Below, in pieces: positions 11,505-22,627 of a DNA stretch of 64,000 bases. Made by a program: the position numbers and the translations under genes. How positions within the stretch are numbered: the first letter of the stretch is position 1; each line of letters begins with the position of its first letter. The notes under the pieces were generated by a model. The model saw only the letters and a list, made by a program, of their open reading frames with translations, did not search any database and was not told where the DNA came from. Origin of the DNA: Symbiodinium natans (taxonomy: Eukaryota > Sar > Dinophyceae > Suessiales > Symbiodiniaceae); assembly GCA_905221605.1 (NCBI GenBank), contig CAJNDS010000342.1, forward strand, positions 96,837 through 160,836, read 5' to 3'.

Positions 11505-14062
11505 AAAGGTGTCAGAAACAATCGGCGGCGCAACTGCCAGAGCCCGAGCTGCGCAAGGTACTCGCTCCAAGTTTCTGGCATGAAAGAAGTTGCCTTGGTG
11601 CGGCTCGCAACAAACGGTCCTGAGGGTATGTTCTGACCAATGTGATGGATGCAGTCAATGCAGTGTTGGGTGCCTGGGCCTTCGGTCTATGAGTAGTGTC
11701 GCAACTGGACTGTCATGGTTGACGGGCTTTCTATGCGCTGCACTTAGAGGCGGACAGCTGCTTTTCTCCACACTAAAAACAAACCACGCAAAGACAAAGG
11801 AATCCCACTGCCTGCTGCTCCCAACATGACGAAGAGTCCCTACTTGCCAGCCAAGTTTCACTGCAGTGGGGAAGGAACCGAATGCCATTCGCCGGGCATT
11901 TTTCGTGGACCAGGTTCGTCATATAGCTATCCTTCTCTGTCAAATATGCTACCCACCTGAGACATAGATGAAAATTGCCCCAAACCAGCCACTTACACAT
12001 ACAAAAGCTACATAAGCCTCAACCTCCTATCGTGCAGTTGTAAAGGAAGCATCCTCTCCATTCTCAATCATCATCGAATCGAGCACCGATTCTTCACGGA
12101 CGCCATCGCAATAGTCGGACTGCACTGCCCTCACCGCCTCGATGGAATACATCGCGCAGGAGCCCCTCAACGGAAACACAAACCGCATTGCGCTCCTCAG
12201 TTCTTCGCCAAAAGGTTTCCGGTTTTGGTTACAAGCACGAACAGCTTAGTGGCTTAGCGCTTGGAAACCTAGAAGTGGCCCGGACCCAAATCTGAATGCC
12301 TCGCCATCGTTGTGTTCCTGATTCAAAAGCTTACGTGCTATCTGTTCTGGATAGGACGACGATGACTCCTCTCAATACTGTTGCTACTGCTAATATCACA
12401 CGCGGGATTCTGGCCCATCCAGCCCAAAGGATGCGTGATAACATCTCGCACGGCCTGTGCCAGCAGGCAGAAACTATGAACCTTTTCCGGCACTGGCCAA
12501 GGACCACACGCCGCCAAGTCCTGCTCTTGCCTTGGCTGACATGTGTACCGAGATACCTGGAAGACGGCTCGTCATTTGACTGGTCAGGTCCTAGCAATCT
12601 CAACATCTTCAAAAGCCTTCTTGCAATCCAAGTCTCAAGCATCTGAACATCTCACCCAGGTGCGTGGGCTCGACACGGCAGTCGCCGTCCAAGAAAAGAA
12701 CAGCTTTGGGGTTGGGGCGGCCACAATCAGAATCGGCATGTAGAATAGACATGCACAACGCGTGACTAGCACGCTTTGACTGGGGCCAGTCTGGGCCTTT
12801 GACGTACATCTCGTAAGGAACGCCTTCCTCAATCTCACCACGGATGCACACGCAGCCGTGCTCTCGCAGCACGCAGCCCGAAGGCAACAGGGCCAAAAGA
12901 GACGCCAATGTCGCCACATCCTTTGGCACGGGCGTCTCATCCTTCTGAGGCTGATTCTCATCTGAGGAGTCATTGTTTGCACTCTCAAGGTCACCTCGGG
13001 CTGACCCTGCCATCTTTGTGATCGTGTCCACGCTGACATTCTGCAAACCATCCACAAACACCATCAAGCGGGCAGCCTGGGTGCCACTGAGTGTGCTGAC
13101 GCTGTGTGCGAGCTCCTCTTTCGACTCCCGAAAGCAGGTCAGGACAACGAGCACATCCTCTTTACGTTCTGGGTCATGCTCTGTATCCAAGGACATGGGT
13201 CTGAGAAGGCTTTTGGGTGCTTCTCGCACATGCTTCCTTGAAAGCACCTGCACCATAAGCATGCTGAACAACACCACCGGCAATGCAATGACGAAAGGGA
13301 TGATCTGAAGGACCTGGGCTCCGCAAACAAGCCTAAACGTCCAAGACAGGGACCTTGCGGCTTCACCTTCCAAAAGCCTTCAAATCTCAACAACATCCGA
13401 CCCCCTCAAAAGCCCAGGAGCTGATTGAAGACTGGCTCCGCTGAGCAGCATCATACCAGCGTCTGTGTGAGAAAGAAACATTGCTTGTCGGCTGGCAGGT
13501 TCTGCCAAACAAGCTACATTGAAGCTGCTTTTGAAGCCAAGGGCCTCCTCACCCAAGCATTGCCAGACAACAACGCGTCAACCAAAATTTAGGGCTAATT
13601 TGTTGCCGCAAAACCTTGAAAGGTCTACTGGTCATGCGAGGACGACAGCGATTTAGTGGCGGGAATAGAGGAAAAGCAGATAAACAGGAAGGAAATTAGA
13701 AAGTTTGACATCCGCCAGGCGCTTCACTGAAGCTTAAGAGTTGTACCCGAACTTGCACAAGCCAGATTTTGCAAGCTCAAGCAATCTAGCACTGAAAATG
13801 CCGGCAGTGCCGCCACAGCATCTCTTTTTCTTACGTATAACTATGAACATTTATGAGTCTATGAAGCATATTCTTCTCCTTCTCGAGCTGCCGAAGAGGA
13901 GTTTGAGAATTGACCGGGGTTTCCAGTCGAGGGTCCACGATCTCCAGTTTGTTTTGAATAGGAGGTACCACCTAGAGGTACTGCAATGGTACTGCGCTCT
14001 TTCTGCAAAGTTTTATCTTCTTCAGATGTGGCTATCGTAGTTGGAAAGCTCATATCGGCCAT
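11505..14062 (-). CDS. Family-2 glycosyltransferase, chitin-synthase-like (multi-exon, partial)
   Basis: Several minus-strand exon-like blocks read in the order expected for a chitin synthase. A possible first exon starts at ATG 14062 (hydrophilic, Ser/Thr-rich; link inferred). The main exon, about 13366 to 12617, has a hydrophobic membrane segment (LQIIPFVIALPVVLFSML), a CFRES nucleotide-binding stretch and the metal-binding DGD in AVLFLDGDCRVEP. It ends at AAG with a GC-type donor. The next exon, about 12244 to 12030, carries an AMYSIEAV stretch like the family's PGCFSMYR. A third, about 11950 to 11840, holds DSYMTNLV, the counterpart of ED-x-x-LT. Near 11570 WSEYLAQ and LRRR may correspond to the QRRRW region. 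The enzyme would be a membrane-bound processive beta-glycosyltransferase using a UDP-sugar. C-terminal membrane helices were not found. Cellulose or hyaluronan synthase is the alternative. Confidence 0.6.
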
Positions 14063-14280
14063 ATCGGGCCTTTGTCTCAGTGATCAGGCTGGAGCTTCCG
14101 GATTGAAAGATTGTGCCACATGTGCACTCATTGCATTGAGAGTGTGCATTCAGTGCAGCAAATGCGGTCATGTCATTGTGTATGTATGACTCTTGCGTCA
14201 TTTGATTTTATGTGCTTCGCATTTTGCATTGCACAAACGAAGGCCACAACGATTGAAAAACGAAACCTTATGAACCTGTC

Positions 14281-15945
14281 TTGAACTGCCACTCATTGTG
14301 GCGGACTACGGTGTGGGATTGCATCCCGAGCTGGGCAGGATTGCCACGAACCGCACTGAGGAAATTCCGCGCAGGATGACAGCATTGCAGCGCATTATGG
14401 GAACGGTCGTATTGTCGATTGGCCTGTGCTCTCCCTATGTTTTCATTGAATGCCGTGCTCATGATTCTCATTGGCTGGTTGTCGCCAACCGATGAGATCG
14501 AGTTGCAACTGCGCCACCAGCACCCCACAGACATTCTCCAGCTGGATCATTGCTTCGTTGTCGTCTGGAGCGATCAGTGGTCCGCTAGCTCATTGTACGT
14601 GAAACACTTGATTGAGAATGAGATTCGAGCTGCAACATTGCAGTTCAACAGGGATTACTTTTCGTTCAACGATGTACTTCCAGGCAATTCCGCATTATGA
14701 TTGGATCATGATTTTGGTTTCGCGTTGTCCGATTGCGCACGCACCACTGCACGACATGGACACCACTGGATTGTCTGAGCTTTATTTCGCCTATTGCTTG
14801 CCATTGGTTTGGCATGGTTTGGCTATGGCAGATCTGTCATTGCATCTCACTGATACCTGCCGATGGGACAGTGCAACCCTTCGCTCACCATTGGGATTTC
14901 CATTGGCAAATTGGCACGCACATGGAGTGAGGAACTCCTATTTGAACGAACAGCTCATCGAGATTGTGGGTCTCGTGTTCATTCGCCCATTGTCAGCGAG
15001 CCTTCGCCCGGTCTTGAAGCAAGCTGATGGAAGAGGTGGCTTTGCAATTGGTGCAACCAAAGCTACATTGCTGCTACGACGTTGGGACTTGGAATTGAAG
15101 ACCCGACATTGAACCTCCCTGCGCCGCAGCATGATGCAGCCCGCCTGGTGTCATTGAATGCCGCAATTGGCGCCATTGGCTGGGCGGTGTGCGAGGATGG
15201 ATTGCTGAGCGAGCCGAGTAGCTTCGGCATCCGCTATGGATTCATTGGCCTGCACGAAGCCATTCTGTGGCATGTTGACACAGATTGGTGACGACATGTC
15301 GGAATTGACCAAGGAAGATTTGCAGATTGAGCAGCCAGAAGATGGAACATTGCCCGGTCATGATGGAATCACCGTCATTGTTCCGAAAGGATCAAGGTGA
15401 CGATCGATTGGCGACTCAGCATTCATTCAGCACAATTTTGATTGCCATGGAAAGATGACACTGCACGTGGATGGCTTTCTGTTTGTATGATTGGTTGCAG
15501 TTGATGCTTTACAATTGCTTTTACAGTTGCGGCGAGTCGATTGGCAGCTTTGCTGAACGTTTTTCAGGATCATGTATTGATTCGGGTGCATTGAAGCAGT
15601 CCAAAGCTGATTGCACAGTGCACCGTGAGTTTACTGTTTCTGTACTTCGTCGAAAGCTCGATTTTTTCCTCCCTATGGTTCAATTGATTCCAGATCTGAT
15701 TGTGATGTGGCACAGCAAGAATTGCTGAGCCAAGGACCGTGTTAGAGATGTTGATCAGATCTGCTTGGCATCCACATTGATGCACGAGACATTGCATTGA
15801 CGTTCTGACACCATTTGGGTCAAGGTGCAAAACATTGGAGACTCAAAATGATTGATGCACAGCTTGCTTTGGCCTGTGATTGTTGTGTTGAGTGATATTT
15901 CAGACCGGAAATCACATTGAACATTGATCTTGTAAGAATTCATCA
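14281..15945 (+). other. Gene-poor segment with strand-biased ATTG excess
   Basis: Counting by eye gives about 56 ATTG tetramers in roughly 1.66 kb, against about 6-7 expected for an unbiased tetramer. The complementary CAAT occurs only about six or seven times, mostly inside the palindrome CAATTG. Spacing is irregular, so it is not a simple tandem repeat. The frames 14612-15112 and 15471-15728 run through it without known motifs. Confidence 0.6.
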
Positions 15946-16439
15946 AGCGGGCGGTGTTGCCCCGACCGAATCAAAAGAAATCGAAAATTACTGTGGAAGC
16001 CCTCTCAAAGCGGCACCAATTTGATAACAGGTTTTGGTTTTCAAAAGCATCCCCCAAAAACACCAGTTTAATGTGTACACCTCGCGGCGTTGGTCTCAAG
16101 GAGACATGTCGCTTTTTGATGCCAAACAAGCTTGATTCGGGGGAAAGCGTGAAACCTCATCTCCATGCTGAGTTGGAGGAAACTTGTGCGTGCCAAAGCA
16201 GTGTCTAACCTGCCTGTTAGCTAGCCGCTGCCGATGAATCGCCAACACACGTTTTCAAATCGTGGTTGTGAAGGGTTTCATATCGTAATGGCTGTGCGTA
16301 GCAATTTTCGCCGTGGTCGGCAAATTCGGCTTGAAGAGTAATCCCAAAACCCAGAAACATGACCAGTCGTTCTTTCTGCCGAAACAAAAGCGTTCGTTGG
16401 TTGTTATTTTATCAAAAGGCGCTTAAAAAAAAGCGGACG

Positions 16440-16745
16440 CCTCTTTACTACATCAGTAGCACAGTAGGCCGGTCTTGTGGGTCTCGCAACTAGGTGTGAA
16501 ACAAGTCGCCAGAAAGAAACTACAGAACCAAAGAGAAGAAACAACCCAGCCAACCAAGCAGCAACACCAGAACCAACCAAAAAACCAAGAGAGGGCGGCG
16601 AAACTACTAAGAAGACCCCACGCGCTCAGTACTCAAGCTCGTCGATGTAGTCCCTGTTCAGAGCCAATGCAGCACCAAGTCGTGTGGGGGAATCGCAAAA
16701 TGCGATTGTGTGCCAGAGGTCAAAATCACCATCACGCAATCATCT
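16440..16745 (-). repeat. Dispersed repeat family 1, copy 1
   Basis: This block and 20648-20935 share a common start (CCTCTTTACTACATCAGTAG...CGGTCTTG), an AC-rich middle, and the words CTCAGTACTC and GGGAATCGCAAA at the far end, with many small differences. In both cases retroelement debris follows. The pair is probably the end region of one transposon family. The coding potential, if any, is on the minus strand. Exact borders are uncertain. Confidence 0.65.
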
Positions 16746-16890
16746 GAATAAGTTGGCAGCCTGCAGGTTGGATGTTTGCATGCTCGCAGCACTCTTGGCA
16801 GACATTCCAAGAACGGGCGGTCTACTCGAAATGCTGCAGCGGCCGAAGTTTGACTGTTGTAGTAACCGAAACATGCAATATACCACCGGT

Positions 16891-16918
16891 GCCTACCCCT
16901 CCCACAGGGAGGGTAGGC
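16891..16918. other. Strong hairpin next to the RT fragment
   Basis: The sequence GCCTACCCCTCCC, a three-base loop and GGGAGGGTAGGC form an almost perfect stem with one bulged C. It lies directly upstream of the LINE-type RT fragment. It may be a structural or terminator-like end of the neighbouring element. Confidence 0.5.
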
Positions 16919-16978
16919 CAATTTGCCCCACGGTGATCAGCCAGTGGGGTCTTCTGTATAGGCCACAGCCGACTGACC

Positions 16979-18460
16979 ATGGCGATCAGCCGAGGGTGCT
17001 TACAGGATGGGGACAACTGGATAGGTTCCCTACTGCTGGCGTTTGAGGCTCACCAGAATGGCCCCCTGGACGCGCAGCTGGCCGACCAGTGTTGGGATTC
17101 CCGGAATGAGAGCAACATCACGGACCTCCTGCTGCAGGGGGCAAAGGTCGCGCTTTTGGCTGGTCGGGCATATCAAAGGTTCCGGGGCAGGAGACGTTGG
17201 CCGGATGTCTTCCGGCTTGGAGGAGCTGCCGTGGACATTGAGGTGCTGTTCGCTGTGGGCTCCGTGGTCCAAAAAGTAGAAGACTCTGCTGCCCGCTTGG
17301 ATGGTGCGCTAGATCGGCTTTCAATGGTTCAGAATATATCCAAAGCTGAAGCCTTGCTTAACCTTCGAGGCCCAGGAGCTCACAAGCTTACTCGTGAAGC
17401 TTTTCTCTATGGTCAACTGGTGCCAGGCTGCAAAAAAGAAGCTCGCTACCTGGGGCCATTTTTGCATTGGGACTGTTCTTTTGCTCCTGAATGTCAACGA
17501 CGCATTGACGCTGCTAGACGTGCATGGTACGATTTTCGTGGGTTCTGGTTCAAGCGGATTGATATGCGTTTCAAATTGTTGGTTTTCAGATGCGTGGTGG
17601 TTCAAACTCTCTTATCGGGATTGGTGGCTTGGTACGTCAACGACCACTTCATCAACAAGATGGACTCTTTCCTGGTGGGGTTGCTTCGCAAACTTCTCCA
17701 AGGACAAGCTTGTTCTAAACAGCAGCTAGAGGATGGAAACACCAGATACCGTTCACTAACCAATCAACAGGTTCACGTTCGGGCTCGCGTGGCCTCAGTT
17801 GGCATCGAGCTTGTAGTCGCACGGCTTCGATGGCTTCAAACCATGCTTGCGAAACCCCGCGAGCATCATCAAATGTTTGCTGCGATGTTTGGTCAGTTCC
17901 CTTTCGAGAAAACACTTTCGGACCATCCGTGGCTTGTACAACTACGGAGTGATCTCAGTGACCTCTCGCAGATCGAGGAGGCTGCATGGATATCTAACAG
18001 TGTCAAAGACAACCCTGCACACCTACTGCATGACGCTGTGCTTCGTGAAGCATTTTGCGCTGTAGATGTTTCGGAGCTCAGGGCAAAGTCCATATCTGTT
18101 CAAATCCCGCCGCCTGGCTTCACCGACGGCACAACTCAGAGTCCCGCTGTTGCACGTACCGAGTTTGCAGATGGGCATGTGTGTGAATTACTCCGTGTGG
18201 ACGGCAGTATATGTGGCCAAAGATTCCAGACGCAAAAGGCTTTGTTTGCGCATCAAAGGTTTGCGCAGGATGGAGAACATGGCACCGAGGTACATGCAGC
18301 TACCCTTGTGGTCACCAACCAGTGTCCTTTCTGCTCATCGGCGTTCAGCAGTATCGCTTCTGCAAAAAATCATTTCAGAAGAGCTCTGTTTCATGGCCGT
18401 TGCATTGCTGATAGTGCTTTCTTGCCGGTTGAGGTCACACCGTGTTATGATGTGATTTGA
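16979..18460 (+). pseudogene. LINE-type reverse transcriptase, C-terminal fragment with zinc fingers
   Basis: A 493-codon open frame resembles the part of non-LTR retrotransposon polyproteins that follows the catalytic centre. KEARYLGPFLHW, an E/R-spaced helix (ECQRRIDAARRAW) and the LLSGLVAWYV segment match the thumb region, where LINE RTs have K-x-x-YLG and a conserved hydrophobic helix. The upstream [FY]xDD catalytic motif is not present; only a short degenerate stretch precedes the thumb, so the copy is 5'-truncated. The end contains two Cys/His groups, CELL...C...H and CPFCSSAF...H...H..C, of the nucleic-acid-binding kind seen at LINE C-termini. The intact frame despite truncation suggests a fairly recent insertion or selection on the fragment; the first is more likely. 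Confidence 0.7.
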
Positions 18461-18525
18461 CCATTATGCTTATCATTGGCATGTTCGCAGTCATTTTCCG
18501 GATCTTCAGAATTCCATAGAACTTC

Positions 18526-19233
18526 TTGACACTTCTGGGCTCACCTTCCCTCCCCACATCGAAGTTAGCAATGAACCTCGGCCTAGAGCAAAATCAGGGC
18601 GAGCGGCCGTCCAAGGTTCGTGCAGTCGCGCGACAGGGCATGGAGGATGCGGAGACAAAAAAGCTGCTGTCAACACTGGCAAAGTTGTCATTGTCAAACG
18701 CAATGCAAATCAGGGCTCTTCGCAGCATCCTCTTGGAAGTGCACCAAGTTCCTGCAGCCAACCCGTACATCCAGGAGGCCATGCAAGCCACCAAAAAGTA
18801 TGCGGAGGCAGCCAAGGAAATGAGTCCAAAGGACAAAGAGGAGCGCCTCGGTCTTCCTCACATCCATGTCTGGAACGCTCTGTTGGCGGTCGCAACACGC
18901 AACTTGGAGCAACGTGCGAAAGAGCAAGATCCCTCCCACCAAGAGTCCCTCGCAGTCCTGTTGGAGTATGCCAGCAAGTACCAGGAACAGGGGTGGAAGG
19001 CCATCCACCACGAAGTGAAGTACGCGCGCGTCCAAAAAAACTTCAGACCAGAGCTCAAGCGGTTGGAGATCAATCTGATGGAAAACAGCCCGTCAGACAA
19101 AGTGTGGGCCATCATCAAAGCAGATCTTCGCCGAGATCAGGGAGTGCGGGAGTTGCCGGGGGTGGCACCGGCAGGGGATCTCGAACGCCAGCTTCAAAAG
19201 TTTCTGGATGATGCCAGTGGAAGTGCTAAGTGA
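18526..19233 (+). CDS. Conserved dinoflagellate repeat protein behind the RT fragment
   Basis: The frame encodes 235 residues, mostly amphipathic helix, starting perhaps at an internal Met (18640, MEDAETKKLLSTLAKL). It has features I associate with a protein found in many dinoflagellate gene models: a SNAMQIRALRSI helix, an HVWNALL core, a YARV block and a C-terminal GVAPAGDLERQLQKFL. It lies 65 bp after the RT fragment in a different frame and is followed by noncoding sequence with a GT run at about 19441-19459. I infer it is the second ORF of the same or an associated mobile element. Its biochemical function is unknown to me. Confidence 0.5.
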   Translation: MTLLGSPSLPTSKLAMNLGLEQNQGERPSKVRAVARQGMEDAETKKLLSTLAKLSLSNAMQIRALRSILLEVHQVPAANPYIQEAMQATKKYAEAAKEMSPKDKEERLGLPHIHVWNALLAVATRNLEQRAKEQDPSHQESLAVLLEYASKYQEQGWKAIHHEVKYARVQKNFRPELKRLEINLMENSPSDKVWAIIKADLRRDQGVRELPGVAPAGDLERQLQKFLDDASGSAK

Positions 19234-19544
19234 CCATTGCAGAATGTTTGTATAGACTGTCACGTTTGCGAAGCGGCAGGCGTGCCTTGTGCTGGCGCTG
19301 TATGGCTCTCCATGCGTAGCGTTCAGCTGTTAGGTCAGTGGGCCGTAGCCCGCGCTGTAGCGCGAATCACGGCTTCTGGCTGTTCTCTGAGGGGTTTTTT
19401 GTTTGTTAGGCTTGACTCGTCTGACCTTTCCCTCCGCAGAGCGTGTGTGTGTGTGTGTGGGCTCCGTGGCAAGTGGCATATCGAGAAGCCCCTCCAATGA
19501 GAGGACACACGAAACGATGCATTGGCACGTGCCGTAATATCTGG

Positions 19545-19625
19545 CCACTCCAGGTTATAGGCCGCCCAAAAATGCTCCAGGTGTTAGCTTGCCACTGACG
19601 CCGAGAGAGCCTGTCTGATGGCATC
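19545..19625 (-). repeat. Dispersed repeat family 2, copy 1
   Basis: This block aligns along its length with 22408-22490; both contain CCAGGTTA, GGCCGCCCAAAAATGCTC-like and CTGATGGC words. On the minus strand the frames share AIR-x-AL-x-ASVA, so the family was once coding. Copy 2 keeps a longer open frame. Confidence 0.6.
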
Positions 19626-20647
19626 AAGAAAATGCAACGGAGGGTCAGTATATTGTCTATGCCCAAGCGCATGCGAGTCTTCCAAGACCCTCACAAACGC
19701 ATTAGTTGTTGGAACCACAAGAAATGGAGGATGCTGCGCCGCAAGTGAGGGAGTGACGCTTTTCGGGCTGCACACCACTGACCGAGCTGCTTTGCGAGAA
19801 GTGAACGTCTGCATTCCCTTCCGATTGCCGGCTTTGAAGATGACCACTGGAACCGGCTTGTGGCACCTCCATGCGTGGACCCCAAGCACGCCCGCACAGA
19901 ATGGTACGACGCTGCTGCGGCGCACTGGGCCGCCGTCAAGGGGCCCTCAGCCCTAGGCCCTGAAGATGCAAAAGCTCTAAGGGCACTTAATTCCTGACTT
20001 CCTCTAAAGGGTTAAGCCTGTACAGGGTATATAATTTAAGGGGGTATGTAAGAGGTCTCCGTTTAAGGGCCAATACTAAGGGACCACGTAACCACCGCAA
20101 GAAAGCCCTAAACCCCAAACCCTAATAAACCCTAGTCGAGACACCCCACAACACAAAGTCTCAATAGCTTTTCGTTCAAGATGTATTCCATTGAAATCCC
20201 ACAGAGCCAGAGCCCTCTCTCAAAGCGGTGACCTCCTTTCCTTGCAGGTGTAAGAATACGGAGAAGTCAGTACGAGCATAAATGCGGCCGCTAAAACGCT
20301 GTGGCAAACAAGAGTGGCCCAATTGTCGTCTGCGCCCGCCAAAGGCATCACGCCTTGGGAACGGAAGCGGAGAATTTGGGACAAGTGGAAAGTACGTCAC
20401 AGGATCCTAACTGGGACCTTGCACAGTCGTCCGTGGCGGCGGCCCCAGCAGGGGCCGTCAAAGGCAAGGACGAAGCTCTGATTTTTCGAAGAATAAAAGA
20501 CAAAACCATGAAAGCTACGTTGTTGCAAAGACACGTCGTCTAGAAGAATCAAGCTATCCATGCATAGGGCAGTGCACTCCGCGGTTAGATCCAAACTCTG
20601 AAATAATAAACCATCTTCCAACTCCAAACACTTTCTTTTTTTGGACT

Positions 20648-20935
20648 GACGCCTCTTTACTACATCAGTAGCACAGTAGGCCGGTCTTGTTGGGCTCGAC
20701 ATAACAGGTGTAACGAAGTCAGCGCGCTCAAACCACCAAACACACCACGCAACCACCCAAGAACCAAAGAAACAGAAGAAACAAAGCAAGCAAAGGCGCT
20801 GAACTACTAGGTAACCCCACGCACTCAGTACTCGAAGTCGTCGTTGAAGTCCCGGTGCAATCATACAGCACAGAGCATGCGGGGAATCGCAAATTGCGAC
20901 ACTGCCAGATTCTCAAAACCACCATCATGTAGCTA
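20648..20935 (-). repeat. Dispersed repeat family 1, copy 2
   Basis: Partner of 16440-16745. The shared beginning CCTCTTTACTACATCAGTAG is intact and the AC-rich middle is rearranged by small indels. The minus-strand frame through it starts with a hydrophobic, Trp-rich stretch and is not assignable. Confidence 0.65.
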
Positions 20936-20980
20936 CTGGTGCGACATCATTCGACTCGAACCGAGGTCATCACTCGATAG

Positions 20981-22141
20981 TCAGGATCCCGTACTCGTCG
21001 TCAAGGACAGATAACAGACCCGCAGTGGCAAAGGGATGTTACAGGTCAGACTCCCCAAAGGAGAGGAAAGACGTGCGTATGCCCCATGGTGGTCAGCCAG
21101 TGGGGACTTAACAGCAAGAACTATCAAGGCAAGACCGGCCCAGGGCACTCCATGGTGGTCAGCCAGTGGAGCAGCCCCGAGCGAAAGGTCCTCCGCTCAC
21201 CCTGGCTTGCAGCTGCGCCCACCTGGATAGATGTCCGCGCACAAGCAAAGTCTCATTTGATAGCGAGAGGGGAGGCCACACACGCAAGCTCGAAAGCTCG
21301 CCGGGGTCTCGGAGACTGCAATCTGGTAGGCAATGGTCCCTCCAGAGCCCAAAGCCAATAAGGTACGTCGGCAAGGAGATGTGAGGGCTCACATCACTTT
21401 TGGTAGCCTGCAAGAGCGCTAAGATCTCCATGGTATACACAGCTTTCGTCCAGGCGGCGCCGTCAGGTAGCATCCAGGCGGGCGGAGAGCCTGCCTGTCC
21501 TGCCACAGGCCAAGCACAGGCGATGATGGCCCTCTTGAAGGCCAAGTTACTCCACAGGTGTTCGATGGCTCCTTGCCAGGGCAGTAGGTGCATATTCTCC
21601 ACGTAGAAGTGCCCACAACCTGGGAGAAGCAGCACCACCGCATTGGCCTCTCCAGAGTCGATATTCGGCCGTCAGGATCCCGTACCTGTCGTCAAGGACA
21701 GATAACAGACCCGCAATGGCAAAGGGATGTGACAGGTCAGACTCCCCAAAGGAGAGGAAAGACGTGCGTATGCCCCATGGTGGTCAGCCAGTGGGGACTT
21801 AACAGCAAGAACTATCAAGGCAAGACCGGCCCAGGGCACTCCATGGTGGTCAGCCAGTGGAGCAGCCCCGAGCAAAAGGTCCTCCGCTCACCCTGGCTTG
21901 CAGCTGCGCCTCCATTCGTCCAGGCGGCGCCGTCAGGTAGCATCCAGGCGGGCGGAGAGCCTGCCTGCCCTGCCACAGGCCAAGCATAGGCGATGATGGC
22001 CCTCTTGAAGGCCAAGTTACTCCACAGGTGTTCGATGGCTCCTTGCCAGGGCAGTGAGTGCATATTCTCCACGTAGAAGCGCCCACAACCTGGGAGAAGC
22101 AGCACCACCGCATTGGCCTGTCCAGAGTCGTCATTCGGCCG
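20981..22141. repeat. Local segmental duplication (two blocks, two copies each)
   Basis: Block one at 20981-21219 recurs at 21672-21910; block two at 21445-21670 recurs at 21915-22141. Both pairs differ at only a few positions. The second copy lacks the 225 bp that separate the blocks in the first, so one tandem duplication was followed by a deletion, or the reverse. Within block one the word CCATGGTGGTCAGCCAGTGG occurs twice 66 bp apart; related words lie near 16930 and 16978, beside the RT fragment. Confidence 0.85.
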
Positions 22142-22627
22142 AGATACCACAAAGGGGAGGGTCGCATTGCCATGACACACTGTGATCCAAGTGTTGTCTC
22201 GTCCCGCGATGAGCGGTGGGGCAACCAGTGTGGGCGGCTGCTGGGTCTCAAAGCCACGGGGTTCTTGCAGTGCCATGGTACAGAAACGGCAACCTACCCG
22301 GTCAAAGAGGGGCAGAGGAGAGGAAGACTGGGCAGTCTTACCTTGGACATAACACGATGTACAATCAAGGCAAGACCAGCCCAGAGTGCTCAGCCATCCA
22401 GTAGTGTCGGGCCATTCCAGGTTAAAGACGGACCAAAAGTGCTCAATGTTCTGATTGGCAACCGAGGCTGCGAGGGCGAGCCTGATGGCCTCAAGAACAG
22501 CAGGGGGCAACTCCGGCTTGGAACTCTTGGTTTGGCGCTGCCCAAGCGTTTGTGAGCCCTGCCAAACACTTGATTTTGCATGTCTTGAGCCCCAATGGAA
22601 TGGTCTCTGGCAATGATAGGATAACAA
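21815..22627 (-). pseudogene. Retroelement-like ORF remnant in duplicated DNA
   Basis: The minus-strand frame of 270 codons reads through the duplicated block and the family-2 repeat. It contains AIRLALAASVANQNIEHF and AIEHLWSNLAFKRAIIAYAW, two stretches that look like related helical repeats. A second, frame-broken version of the first stretch occurs at 19584-19625, and of the second at 21445-21638. No catalytic motif is visible. Presence in several damaged copies marks it as mobile-element debris and not a host gene. Confidence 0.4.
22408..22490 (-). repeat. Dispersed repeat family 2, copy 2
   Basis: Partner of 19545-19625 with the same order of words and several substitutions. Here the minus-strand reading frame is open across the repeat. 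Confidence 0.6.
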
